This document shows, one piece after another, positions 18,340-28,504 of a DNA stretch of 64,000 nt. This DNA is from Verrucomicrobiota bacterium (GTDB lineage: Bacteria; Verrucomicrobiota; Verrucomicrobiia; Limisphaerales; J093). The stretch lies in contig JAKLFY010000004.1 in the NCBI GenBank assembly GCA_022710935.1, positions 1 through 64,000 of the forward strand. Reading direction: 5' to 3'. The first letter of the stretch is position 1. The number at the start of each line of letters is the position of its first letter. The notes under the pieces are model-generated. The model searched no databases, was not told the DNA's origin, and saw only the letters and a list, made by a program, of their open reading frames with translations. The position numbers and the translations under genes were made by a program.

Positions 18340-20011
18340 ACCTTCGCCTCAACCTGTGGCGTCTTTCCCCGCGACCGGAAGGCCGTCGCGCCTCGTGCAG
18401 CGCGTGCCGGAGCAGAAGCCGCTGCGCGAGCTCCTGCGGGCTGCGGCCCGCGACCATGTCGCGCGCCAGCGGCTTGTCCCTCCGCTCACGCTCGAAGAGT
18501 TGCGCGCGCATGCCCGCGCGGTGATCGACGCGCTCGGCCAGGATCCGGGCTACAGCGATTTCACGACGGTCATGCTCGGGAACGAGACGTGGCGCGAAAC
18601 GCTGGCGGGCATTCCATTCGACCGGCGCGTGGTCTTGCTGCCGCAGTGCCTGCGCACGCGCGCCGTGTGTCCGGCGGAGATGGACGAGTTCGGCCTGCTG
18701 TGCGAGCAGTGCGGGCGCTGTCTGATCGGGGAGTTGCAGGCGGAGGCCCAGGCGCTGGGGTGCGTCGCGCTCGTCGCCGAAGGCACGACCGTGGTCACCC
18801 GGCTGCTCGAACAGGGCCGGGTCGACGCGGTGATCGGCGTGAGCTGCCTGCACGTGCTCGAACGCGCCTTTCCCCACGCGGCCATGCACGCCATCCCGGG
18901 CATCGCGATCCCCTTGTTCCGCGACGGATGCGACACGACCGGCGTGGATGCGGACTGGGTGCGCGAGGCGATGCGGCTCAAGTCCGACGTCCGGTGGCCC
19001 GGGCGGCTGGACATCGACGCGCTGCGGCGCGAGGTGGAACGGTGGTTTCAAAAAGATGCCCTCCAGAGCGTCCTGGGCTGCGGAGGCACGTTCACGGAAC
19101 TCACGGCCCTCGAGTGGCTGGCGCAGGCGGGCAAGCGCTGGCGTCCGCTGCTTGCCGTCTGCGTCCACAACACGCTCGCGGGCCTGGGGGACGCCGATTC
19201 CCTGCCCGACTTCGTGCGCAAGGTGGCCCTGGCGACGGAGTGCTTCCACAAGGCCTCCCTCCTGCACGACGATATCGAAGACGGCGACGAGTTCCGGTAC
19301 GGCGCCCCGACACTGGCCCGCCAGCACGGCATGCCCGTCGCGCTGAACCTGGGCGACTACCTGATCGGCGAGGGCTACCGCTTGCTGGCCGAGAGCGGAC
19401 TCACCCCCTTCCAACAGGCACGCGCCCTGAAGATCGCCGCCGAAGGCCATCGTTCCCTCTGCCTGGGACAAGGCGCCGAGTTGAATTGGATGCGCTCCTC
19501 CTCGCCCCTGTCCACCCCGCAGGTGCTCGATCTGTTCCGGCGCAAGACGGCGCCCGCGTTCGAGGTCGCACTGCGCCTGGGGGCCGTGTGTGCGGACGCG
19601 GACGAGGCGCTGGAAGAGCCGCTGCAGCGCTTCAGCGCCGCCGTGGGCATCGCCTATCAAATCCGGGACGACCTCGAAGACGCTTTCGATCCCCAGGCCC
19701 CCGGCGACGCCGCGGCCCGGCGCCCCTCGATCCTGGTCTCCATCGCCTGCGAACAGGCCTCCGGCGACGCCCGTGCCCGGCTGCAACTGGCCCTCGACGC
19801 GCAGGCATCCGCCCCCACCCGCAGAGAGATCTTCCGCGACGTCTTTCTCATGTTGCGCACCGAGGACAAGGCCCGCCAACTGCTCGAACACTATCGCAAC
19901 CAAGCCCAGCGCTCGCTCAGCCCGCTTCGGAACGCCCATCTCAAAGGCCTGCTGCGGCGGCTGGTCGGGCGGCTCCTCGGCCCCCCGGCAACCTCGGCTG
20001 CCAAGGCATGA
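18332..20011 (+). CDS. DUF116-polyprenyl diphosphate synthase fusion
   Basis: 559 residues from the ATG at 18332, which overlaps the radical SAM stop by eight bases. Residues 95-205 match DUF116: VVLLPQCLRTRAVCPAE and a Cys cluster (C106, C113, C124, C127, C130, C144, C172, C200) able to hold Fe-S or zinc. Residues 255-559 are a trans-isoprenyl diphosphate synthase with GKRWRPLL, a first aspartate-rich motif DDIED (313-317) and a second DDLED (446-450). The residues four and five places before the first motif are Ser and Ala, the pattern of long-chain synthases rather than FPP synthase. It should elongate allylic diphosphates with IPP. Its fusion to DUF116 is unusual, and the role of that half is unknown. 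Confidence 0.88.
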   Translation: MAEPSPQPVASFPATGRPSRLVQRVPEQKPLRELLRAAARDHVARQRLVPPLTLEELRAHARAVIDALGQDPGYSDFTTVMLGNETWRETLAGIPFDRRVVLLPQCLRTRAVCPAEMDEFGLLCEQCGRCLIGELQAEAQALGCVALVAEGTTVVTRLLEQGRVDAVIGVSCLHVLERAFPHAAMHAIPGIAIPLFRDGCDTTGVDADWVREAMRLKSDVRWPGRLDIDALRREVERWFQKDALQSVLGCGGTFTELTALEWLAQAGKRWRPLLAVCVHNTLAGLGDADSLPDFVRKVALATECFHKASLLHDDIEDGDEFRYGAPTLARQHGMPVALNLGDYLIGEGYRLLAESGLTPFQQARALKIAAEGHRSLCLGQGAELNWMRSSSPLSTPQVLDLFRRKTAPAFEVALRLGAVCADADEALEEPLQRFSAAVGIAYQIRDDLEDAFDPQAPGDAAARRPSILVSIACEQASGDARARLQLALDAQASAPTRREIFRDVFLMLRTEDKARQLLEHYRNQAQRSLSPLRNAHLKGLLRRLVGRLLGPPATSAAKA

Positions 20012-20946
20012 AACCGGCCGCGCCTGACCCCCGCGCTCCGAGTCTCCGCACCCGCTGTGCCCCTGCGCTCGAGCAGGCCCTGGCCCGCGCCGCCGCAAGC
20101 CTCGACACCCAGGCCCGCACCGCCCTGCGCGCATTCGTTCGCGCCCAGTTGGCCGCGGATGGGGGATTTCGCGGGCGAAGCGGGGATGGAGACCTCTATT
20201 ACACCGTATTCGGTCTGGAGTGCGCCCGCGCGCTCGAGATCGATGTGCCGGTCGAACCCATTCGCCGCTTCGTCGAGTCCCGGCTCGATGCCTCGTTGGA
20301 CTTCGTGCACCTGACTTGTCTGGTGCGCTGCATCGAGATCCTCGCCCCCGACGGCGCGCCGCTGGCGTGCGGCGCAGGCCTCAGCGAACGGCTTGCGCGC
20401 CATGCATGCGCCGAAGGCGGCTATCATCGGCACCCCGCCCGGCGCAGAGGGAGCGTCTACGAGAGTTTCATCGGCGCCCTGGCGGCCGAGTCCCTGCGCG
20501 AAGCGCTTCCGAATCCGGGCGGCCTGGGCGCGATTCTGGCCGGCCTGGGGAAAGCCTCCGGAGGGTTCGTCAACAGTGAGGGATGGGGAGTCGCGAGTAC
20601 GCCGGCAAGCGCCGCAGCGCTGCTGTTGCTGCACGAGCTGGGGGAGCCGTTGCCGCCCAAGAGCGTCGCGTGGCTCCTGGGCCAGCAGCGGGCAGGGGGC
20701 GGTTTCGCGGCGGCGCCGCTGGCGCCCATATCGGATCTGCTCTCGACCGCGACCGCGCTGCACGCCTTGAACCGGATCGGCGCGCTGCAGGGCGTCGCAA
20801 TCGATCGCTGCCTCGATTTCGTGACCGGGTGCTGGGACGATTCGGGCGGGTTCCACGCGCACGCGTTCGATCGAAGACCGGATTGCGAATACGCCTTTTA
20901 CGGTCTCCTGGCGCTTGGCAACCTGGTCGCCCCGGGTGGCATCTGA
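20008..20946 (+). CDS. Alpha/alpha-toroid protein of the prenyltransferase-beta/squalene cyclase superfamily
   Basis: The ATG at 20008 overlaps the preceding stop (ATGA); the product is 312 residues. It consists of repeated toroid units such as DGDLYYTVFGLECARAL, VYESFIGALAAESL, TPASAAALLLLHEL, DLLSTATALHALNRIG and CEYAFYGLLALG, with Gly-rich turns between. The overall size matches protein geranylgeranyl/farnesyl transferase beta subunits. However, the zinc-binding Cys and His seen in DVC and YHT of true beta subunits are replaced (SDLLS, EYAFY). It may therefore bind or hold a prenyl chain rather than prenylate proteins. It lies directly before the class II cyclase gene. Confidence 0.75.
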   Translation: MKPAAPDPRAPSLRTRCAPALEQALARAAASLDTQARTALRAFVRAQLAADGGFRGRSGDGDLYYTVFGLECARALEIDVPVEPIRRFVESRLDASLDFVHLTCLVRCIEILAPDGAPLACGAGLSERLARHACAEGGYHRHPARRRGSVYESFIGALAAESLREALPNPGGLGAILAGLGKASGGFVNSEGWGVASTPASAAALLLLHELGEPLPPKSVAWLLGQQRAGGGFAAAPLAPISDLLSTATALHALNRIGALQGVAIDRCLDFVTGCWDDSGGFHAHAFDRRPDCEYAFYGLLALGNLVAPGGI

Positions 20947-20960
20947 CCCGCTGCAACGCT

Positions 20961-22790
20961 ATGTCCGCCAACCCCCTGGATCGCCAGAGCATCGCCGCGG
21001 CGGCGCGCAATGCCCGGCGCGCCCTTCTGGAGCGGATGACGCCCGATGGCCATTGGACGGGGCATTTGTCCAGCAGCGCACTGTCCACGGCCGTGGCCGC
21101 GGCCGCGTTGGGGCTTGTGGATGCCAAGGCGCACGCCGGCCTGGTCAGCCGCGGCCTGATCTGGCTGGCAGAACATCAACGTGCGGACGGCGGGTGGGGC
21201 GACACGCCTTCCAGCCCGGCCAATCTCAGCACGACGCTGCTGAGCTGGGCCGCGTTCGATCACGCCGCGGACGGGACCGTCCACCGGGGCGCTTGCGAGC
21301 GTGCGCAGCGGTGGCTGGAGAAGCGGCTGGGCAGCCTGGCCCCGGATCAGATCGCCGATCGCGTGCTCGAGGCGTACGGAAAGGACCGCACCTTCTCGGT
21401 GCCGATCCTCACGTTCTGCGCGCTGTGTGGTCGGTTGGGCGATTCGGACCTGGCCTGGACCGCCGTTCCCCAGTTGCCTTTCGAGCTGGCCGCCCTGCCG
21501 CATCGGTTCTTCAAGTGGCTGCGCCTCCCCGTGGTCAGCTACGCAGTGCCCGCGCTGATCGCGATCGGCCTGGCCCGCCACGAGCACACGGGGCATGGGG
21601 TCCGCCCCTTGCACCGCCTGCGCGACGCGCTCAAACCACGCGTTCTCAGAATCCTCAGGGACATCCAGCCCGCCGGCGGCGGATTCCTCGAAGCGATCCC
21701 CCTGACCGGTTTCGTCGTCTCGGCTCTGGCGGGGTGCGGATTGCGCTCGCATCCCGTGGCGATTGCGGGCGCGGATTTCCTGGCCCGCACGGTGCGTGCG
21801 GACGGCAGTTGGCCGATCGACGTCAACCTGAGCACATGGGTCACCACGTTAAGCATCGGCGCCTTTGGCTGCGGCTCGGAACCGCTCGCGGGTCTGGATT
21901 CGGGCCGGCGACGCGCCCTCTTGAACTGGCTGCTGGGGCAGCAGCACCAGGCCGAGCATCCCTTCACCCACGCGGCCCCGGGCGGCTGGGCGTGGACCGA
22001 CCTTGCCGGGGGCGTGCCCGATGCCGACGATACGGCCGGCGCGCTCCTGGCTCTGGATGCGCTGGACCCGAACTCGCCTGAGGCGCGCGCCGCCGCCGGG
22101 CGCGGCATTCAGTGGCTGCTCGACCTGCAGAATCGCGACGGCGGCATTCCGACGTTCTGCCGCGGCTGGTCGAATCTGCCGTTTGATCGCAGTTGTCCGG
22201 ACATCACCGCCCATGCCCTGGCGGCCTGGGCGGCCTGGCAACCGCGCCTCGACGCGCGCCTGCGGGCGCACGTGGACCGCGCCGCCCACCGCGCGCTCGA
22301 ATCCCTGCTCCGCGCCCAGCGTCGGGACGGAGCCTGGATTCCGTTGTGGTTCGGCAACCAGCACGCCGCGCGGCTCGAGAATCCTGTGTACGGGACATCG
22401 CGCGTCCTGCTGGCCCTGCAGCGGGTTCGCGGCCGATTCGGAGCCGGGGTTCAGGCCGCCATCGCGCGCGGCGGGGCGTGGCTGCGGCAGAGCCAGCAGG
22501 CGGACGGGGGTTGGGGGGGATCAGCCGGAGCCCCGGCGACAGTCGAGGAGACGGCCCTGGCCTTGCAGGCCGCGATGGGCGGCCAGGACGCCGGGAGTGG
22601 AACCGTGGGCCGCGGCCTGGCGTGGTTGGCGGGCGCGACGCAGGGCGGCACGGTCTTTCCCTCCTCCCCCATCGGGCTGTATTTCGCGGCGTTGTGGTAC
22701 GCCGAAGAGCTCTATCCGATCATCTTCAGTTGTGCGGCCTTCGGATGCGCGGAAGCGCTCGACGGCTCGACAGGCGCCTTGCAGCGCTGA
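20961..22790 (+). CDS. Class II terpene cyclase, squalene-hopene cyclase-like
   Basis: 609 residues from the ATG at 20961, 14 bases after the previous gene. The class II protonation motif is intact as D354-A-D-D357 ([11 protein letters not shown]). QW-type repeats are present: [25 protein letters not shown] and QADGGWGG. The length is close to the squalene-hopene cyclase norm of about 630. These enzymes protonate a terminal double bond and fold a linear polyprene into rings at the membrane surface. The usual hopanoid partners (hpnC, hpnD, hpnE) are not in the window, so the substrate may be a product of the neighbouring prenyl synthase rather than squalene; that is inference. Confidence 0.9.
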   Translation: MSANPLDRQSIAAAARNARRALLERMTPDGHWTGHLSSSALSTAVAAAALGLVDAKAHAGLVSRGLIWLAEHQRADGGWGDTPSSPANLSTTLLSWAAFDHAADGTVHRGACERAQRWLEKRLGSLAPDQIADRVLEAYGKDRTFSVPILTFCALCGRLGDSDLAWTAVPQLPFELAALPHRFFKWLRLPVVSYAVPALIAIGLARHEHTGHGVRPLHRLRDALKPRVLRILRDIQPAGGGFLEAIPLTGFVVSALAGCGLRSHPVAIAGADFLARTVRADGSWPIDVNLSTWVTTLSIGAFGCGSEPLAGLDSGRRRALLNWLLGQQHQAEHPFTHAAPGGWAWTDLAGGVPDADDTAGALLALDALDPNSPEARAAAGRGIQWLLDLQNRDGGIPTFCRGWSNLPFDRSCPDITAHALAAWAAWQPRLDARLRAHVDRAAHRALESLLRAQRRDGAWIPLWFGNQHAARLENPVYGTSRVLLALQRVRGRFGAGVQAAIARGGAWLRQSQQADGGWGGSAGAPATVEETALALQAAMGGQDAGSGTVGRGLAWLAGATQGGTVFPSSPIGLYFAALWYAEELYPIIFSCAAFGCAEALDGSTGALQR

Positions 22791-22834
22791 TAGTGTCCGC
22801 GGCCGTCCGGATTGAACGGCTCGATTCTTTGCCT

Positions 22835-24199
<1,365 letters not shown>

Positions 24200-24213
24200 C
24201 GAGGCGCTTCCCA

Positions 24214-24314
24214 TGAACCGTGGTTGCGTAGCCGCCGTCGTGAGACGGCGCCATCTCGCTCCGTCGAAGGCAGGAATCAGCGCCGACTCACGTCGGCGGC
24301 TACAGACCGGTTCA
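24214..24314. repeat. 101-bp imperfect inverted repeat (long hairpin)
   Basis: The left arm starts TGAACCG and contains GTAGCCGCCGTCGTGAGACG. The right arm contains the matching CGACTCACGTCGGCGGCTAC and ends GGTTCA. The arms pair over about 35 bases with a few mismatches around a central loop of about 30 bases. It lies between asnS and tcdA and resembles dispersed palindromic repeats of Verrucomicrobia more than a simple terminator. Confidence 0.8.
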
Positions 24315-24336
24315 CGGTCCTCGTGCGCATTCAACT

Positions 24337-24356
24337 GTTGAATGTCAACGCTTCCC
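24337..24356. repeat. 20-bp dispersed repeat, copy 2
   Basis: An exact copy of the sequence at 12602-12621, with the same GTTGA-ATG-TCAAC hairpin. It ends directly at the ATG of tcdA, so it forms that gene's 5' leader. Confidence 0.75.
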
Positions 24357-25205
24357 ATGACCGACCTTGACCCACGCTTCGGCGGCGTCGCGCGCCTGCT
24401 GGGCCCCGAGGCTCTGGCGCGCCTGGGCCGCGCTCACGTCTGCATCGTCGGCCTCGGCGGCGTCGGCTCGTGGGCCGTCGAGGCCCTGGCGCGGTCGGGC
24501 GTCGGGCGAATGACCCTGGTGGACTTCGACGTCGTGAGTGTCAGCAACATCAATCGCCAGATCCATGCGCTCGAACCGACCGTCGGCCAGCCCAAGGCCC
24601 AGGTGCTGGCGGACCGGGTCCGGCTCATCCACCCGCACATCGAGATCGAGATCGTTCCGGCGCGCTTCAGCGAGGAAACCGCCGCCCGGATTCTCGAAAC
24701 GCCTTACGACTGCCTGTTGGACGCCATCGACGGCGCCGCAAACAAAAGCCGCCTCATCGCCGGTTGCTGTGCCCGGCACATCCCCGTTGTCACCAGCGGC
24801 GGCGCGGGAGGGCGCCGTAACCCCGCCCGGGTGCGAATCGACGACCTCGCGTTCAGCAGCCATGACCGCCTCTTGGCCCAGGTCCGCGCCATCCTTCGGC
24901 AGGACCACGCTTTTCCCCGAGGACAGTCGCCCTTCGGCGTGCCCTGCGTCCATTCCACCGAGCCGGCTGTGTCCGCCCAGACGCCTGAGCCCGCCGCCGC
25001 TCCGCAGGCCGGAGCCGGACGGGCGTCCGACGATTGCGATCCCGCCAACCCCGTGTTCGGAACGGCGGTGTTCGTGACCGGGACGTTCGGATTCGCCCTC
25101 GCGAGCCTGGCCGTGAAGCGGATCGCTGGTTCTAGCCCGCATGTTTCATGGAGTTGTGACCGAGGCGGAGCCGATAACTCCAAAATGCGTAGCGCTGCGC
25201 GCTAG
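24357..25205 (+). CDS. tcdA: tRNA threonylcarbamoyladenosine dehydratase (TcdA/CsdL, E1-like)
   Basis: A 282-residue ThiF/MoeB/E1-superfamily enzyme. The ATG at 24357 gives MTDLDPRFGGVARLLG, matching the TcdA opening RFGG-ARL. The ATP-binding motif is IVGLGGVGSWAVEALARSG; NINRQIHAL and CLLDAIDGAANKSRLI follow. TcdA converts t6A37 to cyclic t6A in tRNAs that read ANN codons, using ATP. An in-frame ATG at 24342 lies inside the 20-bp repeat and was rejected. The last 20 or so residues are unlike the family and end inside a hairpin, so the natural C-terminus may have been altered. Confidence 0.9.
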   Translation: MTDLDPRFGGVARLLGPEALARLGRAHVCIVGLGGVGSWAVEALARSGVGRMTLVDFDVVSVSNINRQIHALEPTVGQPKAQVLADRVRLIHPHIEIEIVPARFSEETAARILETPYDCLLDAIDGAANKSRLIAGCCARHIPVVTSGGAGGRRNPARVRIDDLAFSSHDRLLAQVRAILRQDHAFPRGQSPFGVPCVHSTEPAVSAQTPEPAAAPQAGAGRASDDCDPANPVFGTAVFVTGTFGFALASLAVKRIAGSSPHVSWSCDRGGADNSKMRSAAR

Positions 25206-25249
25206 CCCGGCTAAGGTCCCTCGCGAAGCGTGTGCAATAGCCGGGCTAG
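25202..25249. terminator. Perfect 12-bp inverted repeat between convergent genes (bidirectional terminator)
   Basis: CTAGCCCGGCTA (25202-25213) pairs exactly with TAGCCGGGCTAG (25238-25249) across a 24-base loop. Each arm contains the TAG stop of one of the converging genes: tcdA at 25203-25205 and homospermidine synthase at 25246-25248. A two-way terminator is the simplest reading. Confidence 0.65.
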
Positions 25250-26694
25250 GGATGGAACAGGAAGTTCTTGAACTGCCAGGGATCGCTCTGATCGGGCTGC
25301 GCCTGCGGGTTCTCGTCGAAGTAGACCCGATGCCGCCGCAATGGGGTCCAGTCCGTGGGCTGCGAGACCAAGCGGCCCAGGTAGGGGCGCGCCCAGCGGA
25401 GGACCTCCTGGTGCGAGAGGTCCTCGGGGAAGCAGACCCCGCGCCGCGGATTGCGGACTGCCCACAAGACCGCGCCCAGGACGCCCGCGGCCACCTGCAT
25501 GGCCGTGGCGTTGAGGTGCGGCAGCTTGCGCCGCGCGCCGCCGATGCTGAGCATGCTCCCGGTCCACCAGGACTGATACCGATGCCCCATGATCAACGCC
25601 CCGACGACGTCCATGCCCTCGACAATCTCGTCGGTGAGGATCCGCTGTTTGGGATGCAGCTCATAGTTGCGGCAGCGCAGCTCGTGCAGGGAGACGATCG
25701 AGTCGTTGCACGGCATGTAGGCGTAGTGAACCGTCGGGCGATAGACCGGCCGGCCCTCTTCCCGGACAGTCAGGGCGTGGGAGAGGCCGAACGACTCGCC
25801 GTGGGTTACGATCATGCCGACGATTTCCTGGTCGGGCACCCAGGAGCGCACCCAGGTGTTGAGCCCCATCTGCGAGAGGATGATCTGGTTGGCGGTTCCG
25901 GCCTGCGGCCTAATCGAGAACGGCGGCAGCCACTTCTCGTGCGTGCCCCACCCCAGTTCGCTGGGCGAAATCGACTCCTCCCACATGCCTTCGACGCTCC
26001 AGGTGGCCACGAACTCGTCCGGACGCTTGGGACGCGCTGCGCGCTGCGTGTCCCATTCGCTGCAATGGATGACCCGCACGCCGAGCGCGCGCGCCAGTCC
26101 CGCAAAGTCGCCCGCCTTCGTCAGCCGCCTGAGCCGCGTGGCGTGACCCCGCGGCAGATCGGGTTCCCGCACGACCTTGGCCCCGATGTCGAGCAAACCC
26201 TGCTTGACGAAGTGCGAGACCAGGCCCGGATTGGCGCCGTGGTCGATGACCGCCGTCACGCCGTCACGCCACCGCGCCGCCAGCGGCAGGAGCTTCTGGT
26301 AGCGGGCATAGAGGGATTTCTCGAGAGACGACTTGCTGTGCATGTCCGACGCGGGGTCCCACGATTCGAGCGACGCGTTGACGTAAAGCACCTCGTTGTT
26401 GTGCGCCCACTCGAGCATGTCGAAACAATCGATGCTCCAGGCCAGATCGATGATCAGGCCGCCCCGCCCCACGTGCGTGGACAAGAGTCGAGGCAGGTTC
26501 AACGGAGTGACACGTTCGCGCACGAAGCGCAGCCCCTTGTTCATCCAGGGACGCAGCTCCTCCTCGCGGTCCGCAAAGTCGATCACCGTGATCTGTCTCA
26601 AAGGGATGCGCAGATGGTCGAGCAACATCGGCAGCGTGGCCTGGGCCACCACGCCAAAGCCGGTCATGAGAACTCTCGAGTCAAAATCAATCAT
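25246..26694 (-). CDS. hss: Homospermidine synthase
   Basis: 482 residues from the ATG at 26694, with a good ribosome site (GGAGGGA) just upstream. The saccharopine-dehydrogenase-type Rossmann start is LMTGFGVVAQATLPMLL, and the family hallmark is visible as VIDHGANPGLVSHFVKQGLL. The enzyme uses NAD as a prosthetic group to join putrescine units (or putrescine and spermidine) into sym-homospermidine, a polyamine of some bacteria. The length agrees with the Blastochloris and Rhodopseudomonas enzymes (about 477). No other polyamine gene is adjacent. Confidence 0.93.
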   Translation of the reverse strand: MIDFDSRVLMTGFGVVAQATLPMLLDHLRIPLRQITVIDFADREEELRPWMNKGLRFVRERVTPLNLPRLLSTHVGRGGLIIDLAWSIDCFDMLEWAHNNEVLYVNASLESWDPASDMHSKSSLEKSLYARYQKLLPLAARWRDGVTAVIDHGANPGLVSHFVKQGLLDIGAKVVREPDLPRGHATRLRRLTKAGDFAGLARALGVRVIHCSEWDTQRAARPKRPDEFVATWSVEGMWEESISPSELGWGTHEKWLPPFSIRPQAGTANQIILSQMGLNTWVRSWVPDQEIVGMIVTHGESFGLSHALTVREEGRPVYRPTVHYAYMPCNDSIVSLHELRCRNYELHPKQRILTDEIVEGMDVVGALIMGHRYQSWWTGSMLSIGGARRKLPHLNATAMQVAAGVLGAVLWAVRNPRRGVCFPEDLSHQEVLRWARPYLGRLVSQPTDWTPLRRHRVYFDENPQAQPDQSDPWQFKNFLFHP

Positions 26695-26819
26695 GGCATC
26701 CCTCCGTCCGCCGCCGCGTTCGCGGCATTGTGACAGACGGTTTGGCCGGGGTCAAAGTCCAATGCCCTTCAAACCCTTGCCCCGGCTCACCGGGAAGATG
26801 GCCGGTGGTGTCCAGCACA

Positions 26820-27062
26820 GGCGAGGAGCGGGCGAATGCGATCCGGTGACCCTGAACCGTGGCGGCCACCGGGAAGCGATGTTTCACGGTGACCGGGACG
26901 GGGGGTTGTTTCTCGCCATGCTGGCCGAGGGATGCGGGCGGCTACACGGTGGTGGCGTCGAACTTCCTGGGCATGGTCACCCGGGTTGTCGCCAATGTCT
27001 CGATCTCGCAGGGCCCGGTCGGCTCTTGCCGGATGAGCCTGGCTATGGAACAGTCCGCCTGA
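26820..27062 (+). pseudogene. Remnant of an Ig-like domain of a secreted protein
   Basis: One frame reads VAATGKRCFTVTGTG and then DAGGYTVVASNFLGMVTRVV. This is the YTVV-SN-G-VTS core of the Ig-like repeats common in large exported Verrucomicrobial proteins. The strands between the two blocks are missing and no start is present, so this is debris. The rest of the 428-base region between homospermidine synthase and the peroxidase holds no gene and must contain both divergent promoters. Confidence 0.5.
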
Positions 27063-27122
27063 TCGAACGCGGTGAACGGGCTCCTTCTGATCGAGTTCGG
27101 GGCCTGACAAAAAAGGCGAATT

Positions 27123-28502
27123 ATGCGAAAGAGACTCCTGATTCTGGTCTGCATCCTCGTCGTGGCCGCACTGGCGGTTCCTATCATCAACATGATCGCT
27201 GGCAAACCCAGCGGAACCGCGCTGGTCACCCAGTTGGCGGAAGACCCCGAGATGGCGCGCTTGGCGGCGTTGTTCGAGGCGAAGTGCGCCCACTGTCATG
27301 TGCCGGGGACACCCTCGCCGTTCTACGCGAAACTCCCTGTGGCCTCGACGGTGATCGCCAAAGACATCGATGGCGGCTTGCGCAACATGGACCTGGTCGC
27401 CGAATTGCGCCCCGGCGAGAATGCGAGAGTCTCGGAGCCCGCCCTGGCGAAGATCGAGCGGGAAGTCACCCTCGGACACATGCCGCCGGCGACCTACCTG
27501 GCCGCCCACTGGACCAGCAGCCTGACTGCTGCCGAGAAGGCCGAGATCAGGGAATGGATTGCCAAGAGCCGCGCCCGGCATCATGCGTGGGCCGGCATGC
27601 CGGAAGAGCTGCGCACTGCGCTGATCCCCCCCCTGCCGGAGGCGTTGCCAGTGGATCCCAAGAAGGCGGAGTTGGGCCGCAAGCTCTATCATGACAAACG
27701 GCTGTCCGGCGACGACACGGTTTCATGCGCCTCATGCCACGACCTCGCCAAGGGCGGCACGGACCAGGAGAAAGTCTCGGACGGCGTCCGCGGCCAGAAA
27801 GGCGGCATCAATGCCCCGACGACGTTCAACGCGGCCTTTCAGTTCACCCAGTTCTGGGATGGCCGCGCGGCGACGCTCGAGGCCCAGGCCGGCGGCCCGC
27901 CCACCAACCCCATCGAGATGGACTCGAATTGGCCGCAGATCGTGAGCAAGCTCGAGGCCGACGCGGCCTTTGCTCAGGAGTTCAAGGCGACTTACCCCGA
28001 GGGCCTCAGCGAGAAGACAATCACCGATGCCATCGCCTCCTTCGAGCGCACTCTGCTGACGCCACATTCGCGGTTCGACAAGTACCTGGCGGGCGATGCC
28101 CAGGCGCTTGAGGCAAATGAGAAGCGGGGTTACAAGCTGTTCCTCGACACGGGATGCGCCACCTGCCACTCCGGCGTGCTGCTCGGGGGCGGCTCCTTCG
28201 AACGCATGGGCCGCCACCTCGATTACTTCAGGGACCGTGGCGGTCCGGTGACGGACGCCGACAAGGGCCGGATCAGCGTCTCGAAGTCGGAGAAGGATTT
28301 GCATAAGTTCAAGGTGCCCACCCTGCGGAACGTGGCCAAGACGTTTCCCTATTTCCACGACGGCTCGACCCCGGAGCTGCAGGAGGCGGTGCGCGTCATG
28401 GCCAAATACCAGAATGGCAAGACATTCACACCGGATGAGTACGCCGCCGTGGTCGCGTTTCTGCACAGCCTCACCGGCGAATACCAGGGAAAACCGCTCT
28501 GA
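27123..28502 (+). CDS. Tri-heme cytochrome c peroxidase (YhjA-like)
   Basis: 459 residues with an N-terminal membrane anchor (LLILVCILVVAALAVPIINM). Three c-type haem motifs are visible: CAHCH at 55-59, CASCH at 202-206 and CATCH at 345-349. The last two belong to the classic di-haem peroxidase/MauG fold (DTVSCASCHD, then the DTGCATCHSG block). The first lies in an extra N-terminal domain, as in E. coli YhjA (about 465 residues). The protein faces the periplasm and reduces hydrogen peroxide with electrons from the quinol pool or a small cytochrome. It is transcribed alone; a methyltransferase fragment follows directly. Confidence 0.9.
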   Translation: MRKRLLILVCILVVAALAVPIINMIAGKPSGTALVTQLAEDPEMARLAALFEAKCAHCHVPGTPSPFYAKLPVASTVIAKDIDGGLRNMDLVAELRPGENARVSEPALAKIEREVTLGHMPPATYLAAHWTSSLTAAEKAEIREWIAKSRARHHAWAGMPEELRTALIPPLPEALPVDPKKAELGRKLYHDKRLSGDDTVSCASCHDLAKGGTDQEKVSDGVRGQKGGINAPTTFNAAFQFTQFWDGRAATLEAQAGGPPTNPIEMDSNWPQIVSKLEADAAFAQEFKATYPEGLSEKTITDAIASFERTLLTPHSRFDKYLAGDAQALEANEKRGYKLFLDTGCATCHSGVLLGGGSFERMGRHLDYFRDRGGPVTDADKGRISVSKSEKDLHKFKVPTLRNVAKTFPYFHDGSTPELQEAVRVMAKYQNGKTFTPDEYAAVVAFLHSLTGEYQGKPL

Positions 28503-28504
28503 GA

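Noticed and set aside
18589-20946. A 785-codon frame running from inside the prenyl synthase into the toroid gene
   Set aside because: Only its last 312 codons (from the ATG at 20008) are family-like; the rest is an out-of-frame shadow of the synthase.
22193-22834. N-terminal extension of asnS into the cyclase gene
   Set aside because: The extension is Arg/Gly-rich and antisensical to the family; AsnRS starts at 22835.
24214-24314. Riboswitch or T-box upstream of tcdA
   Set aside because: No T-box or known aptamer core is visible; the long near-perfect palindrome is better explained as a repeat element.
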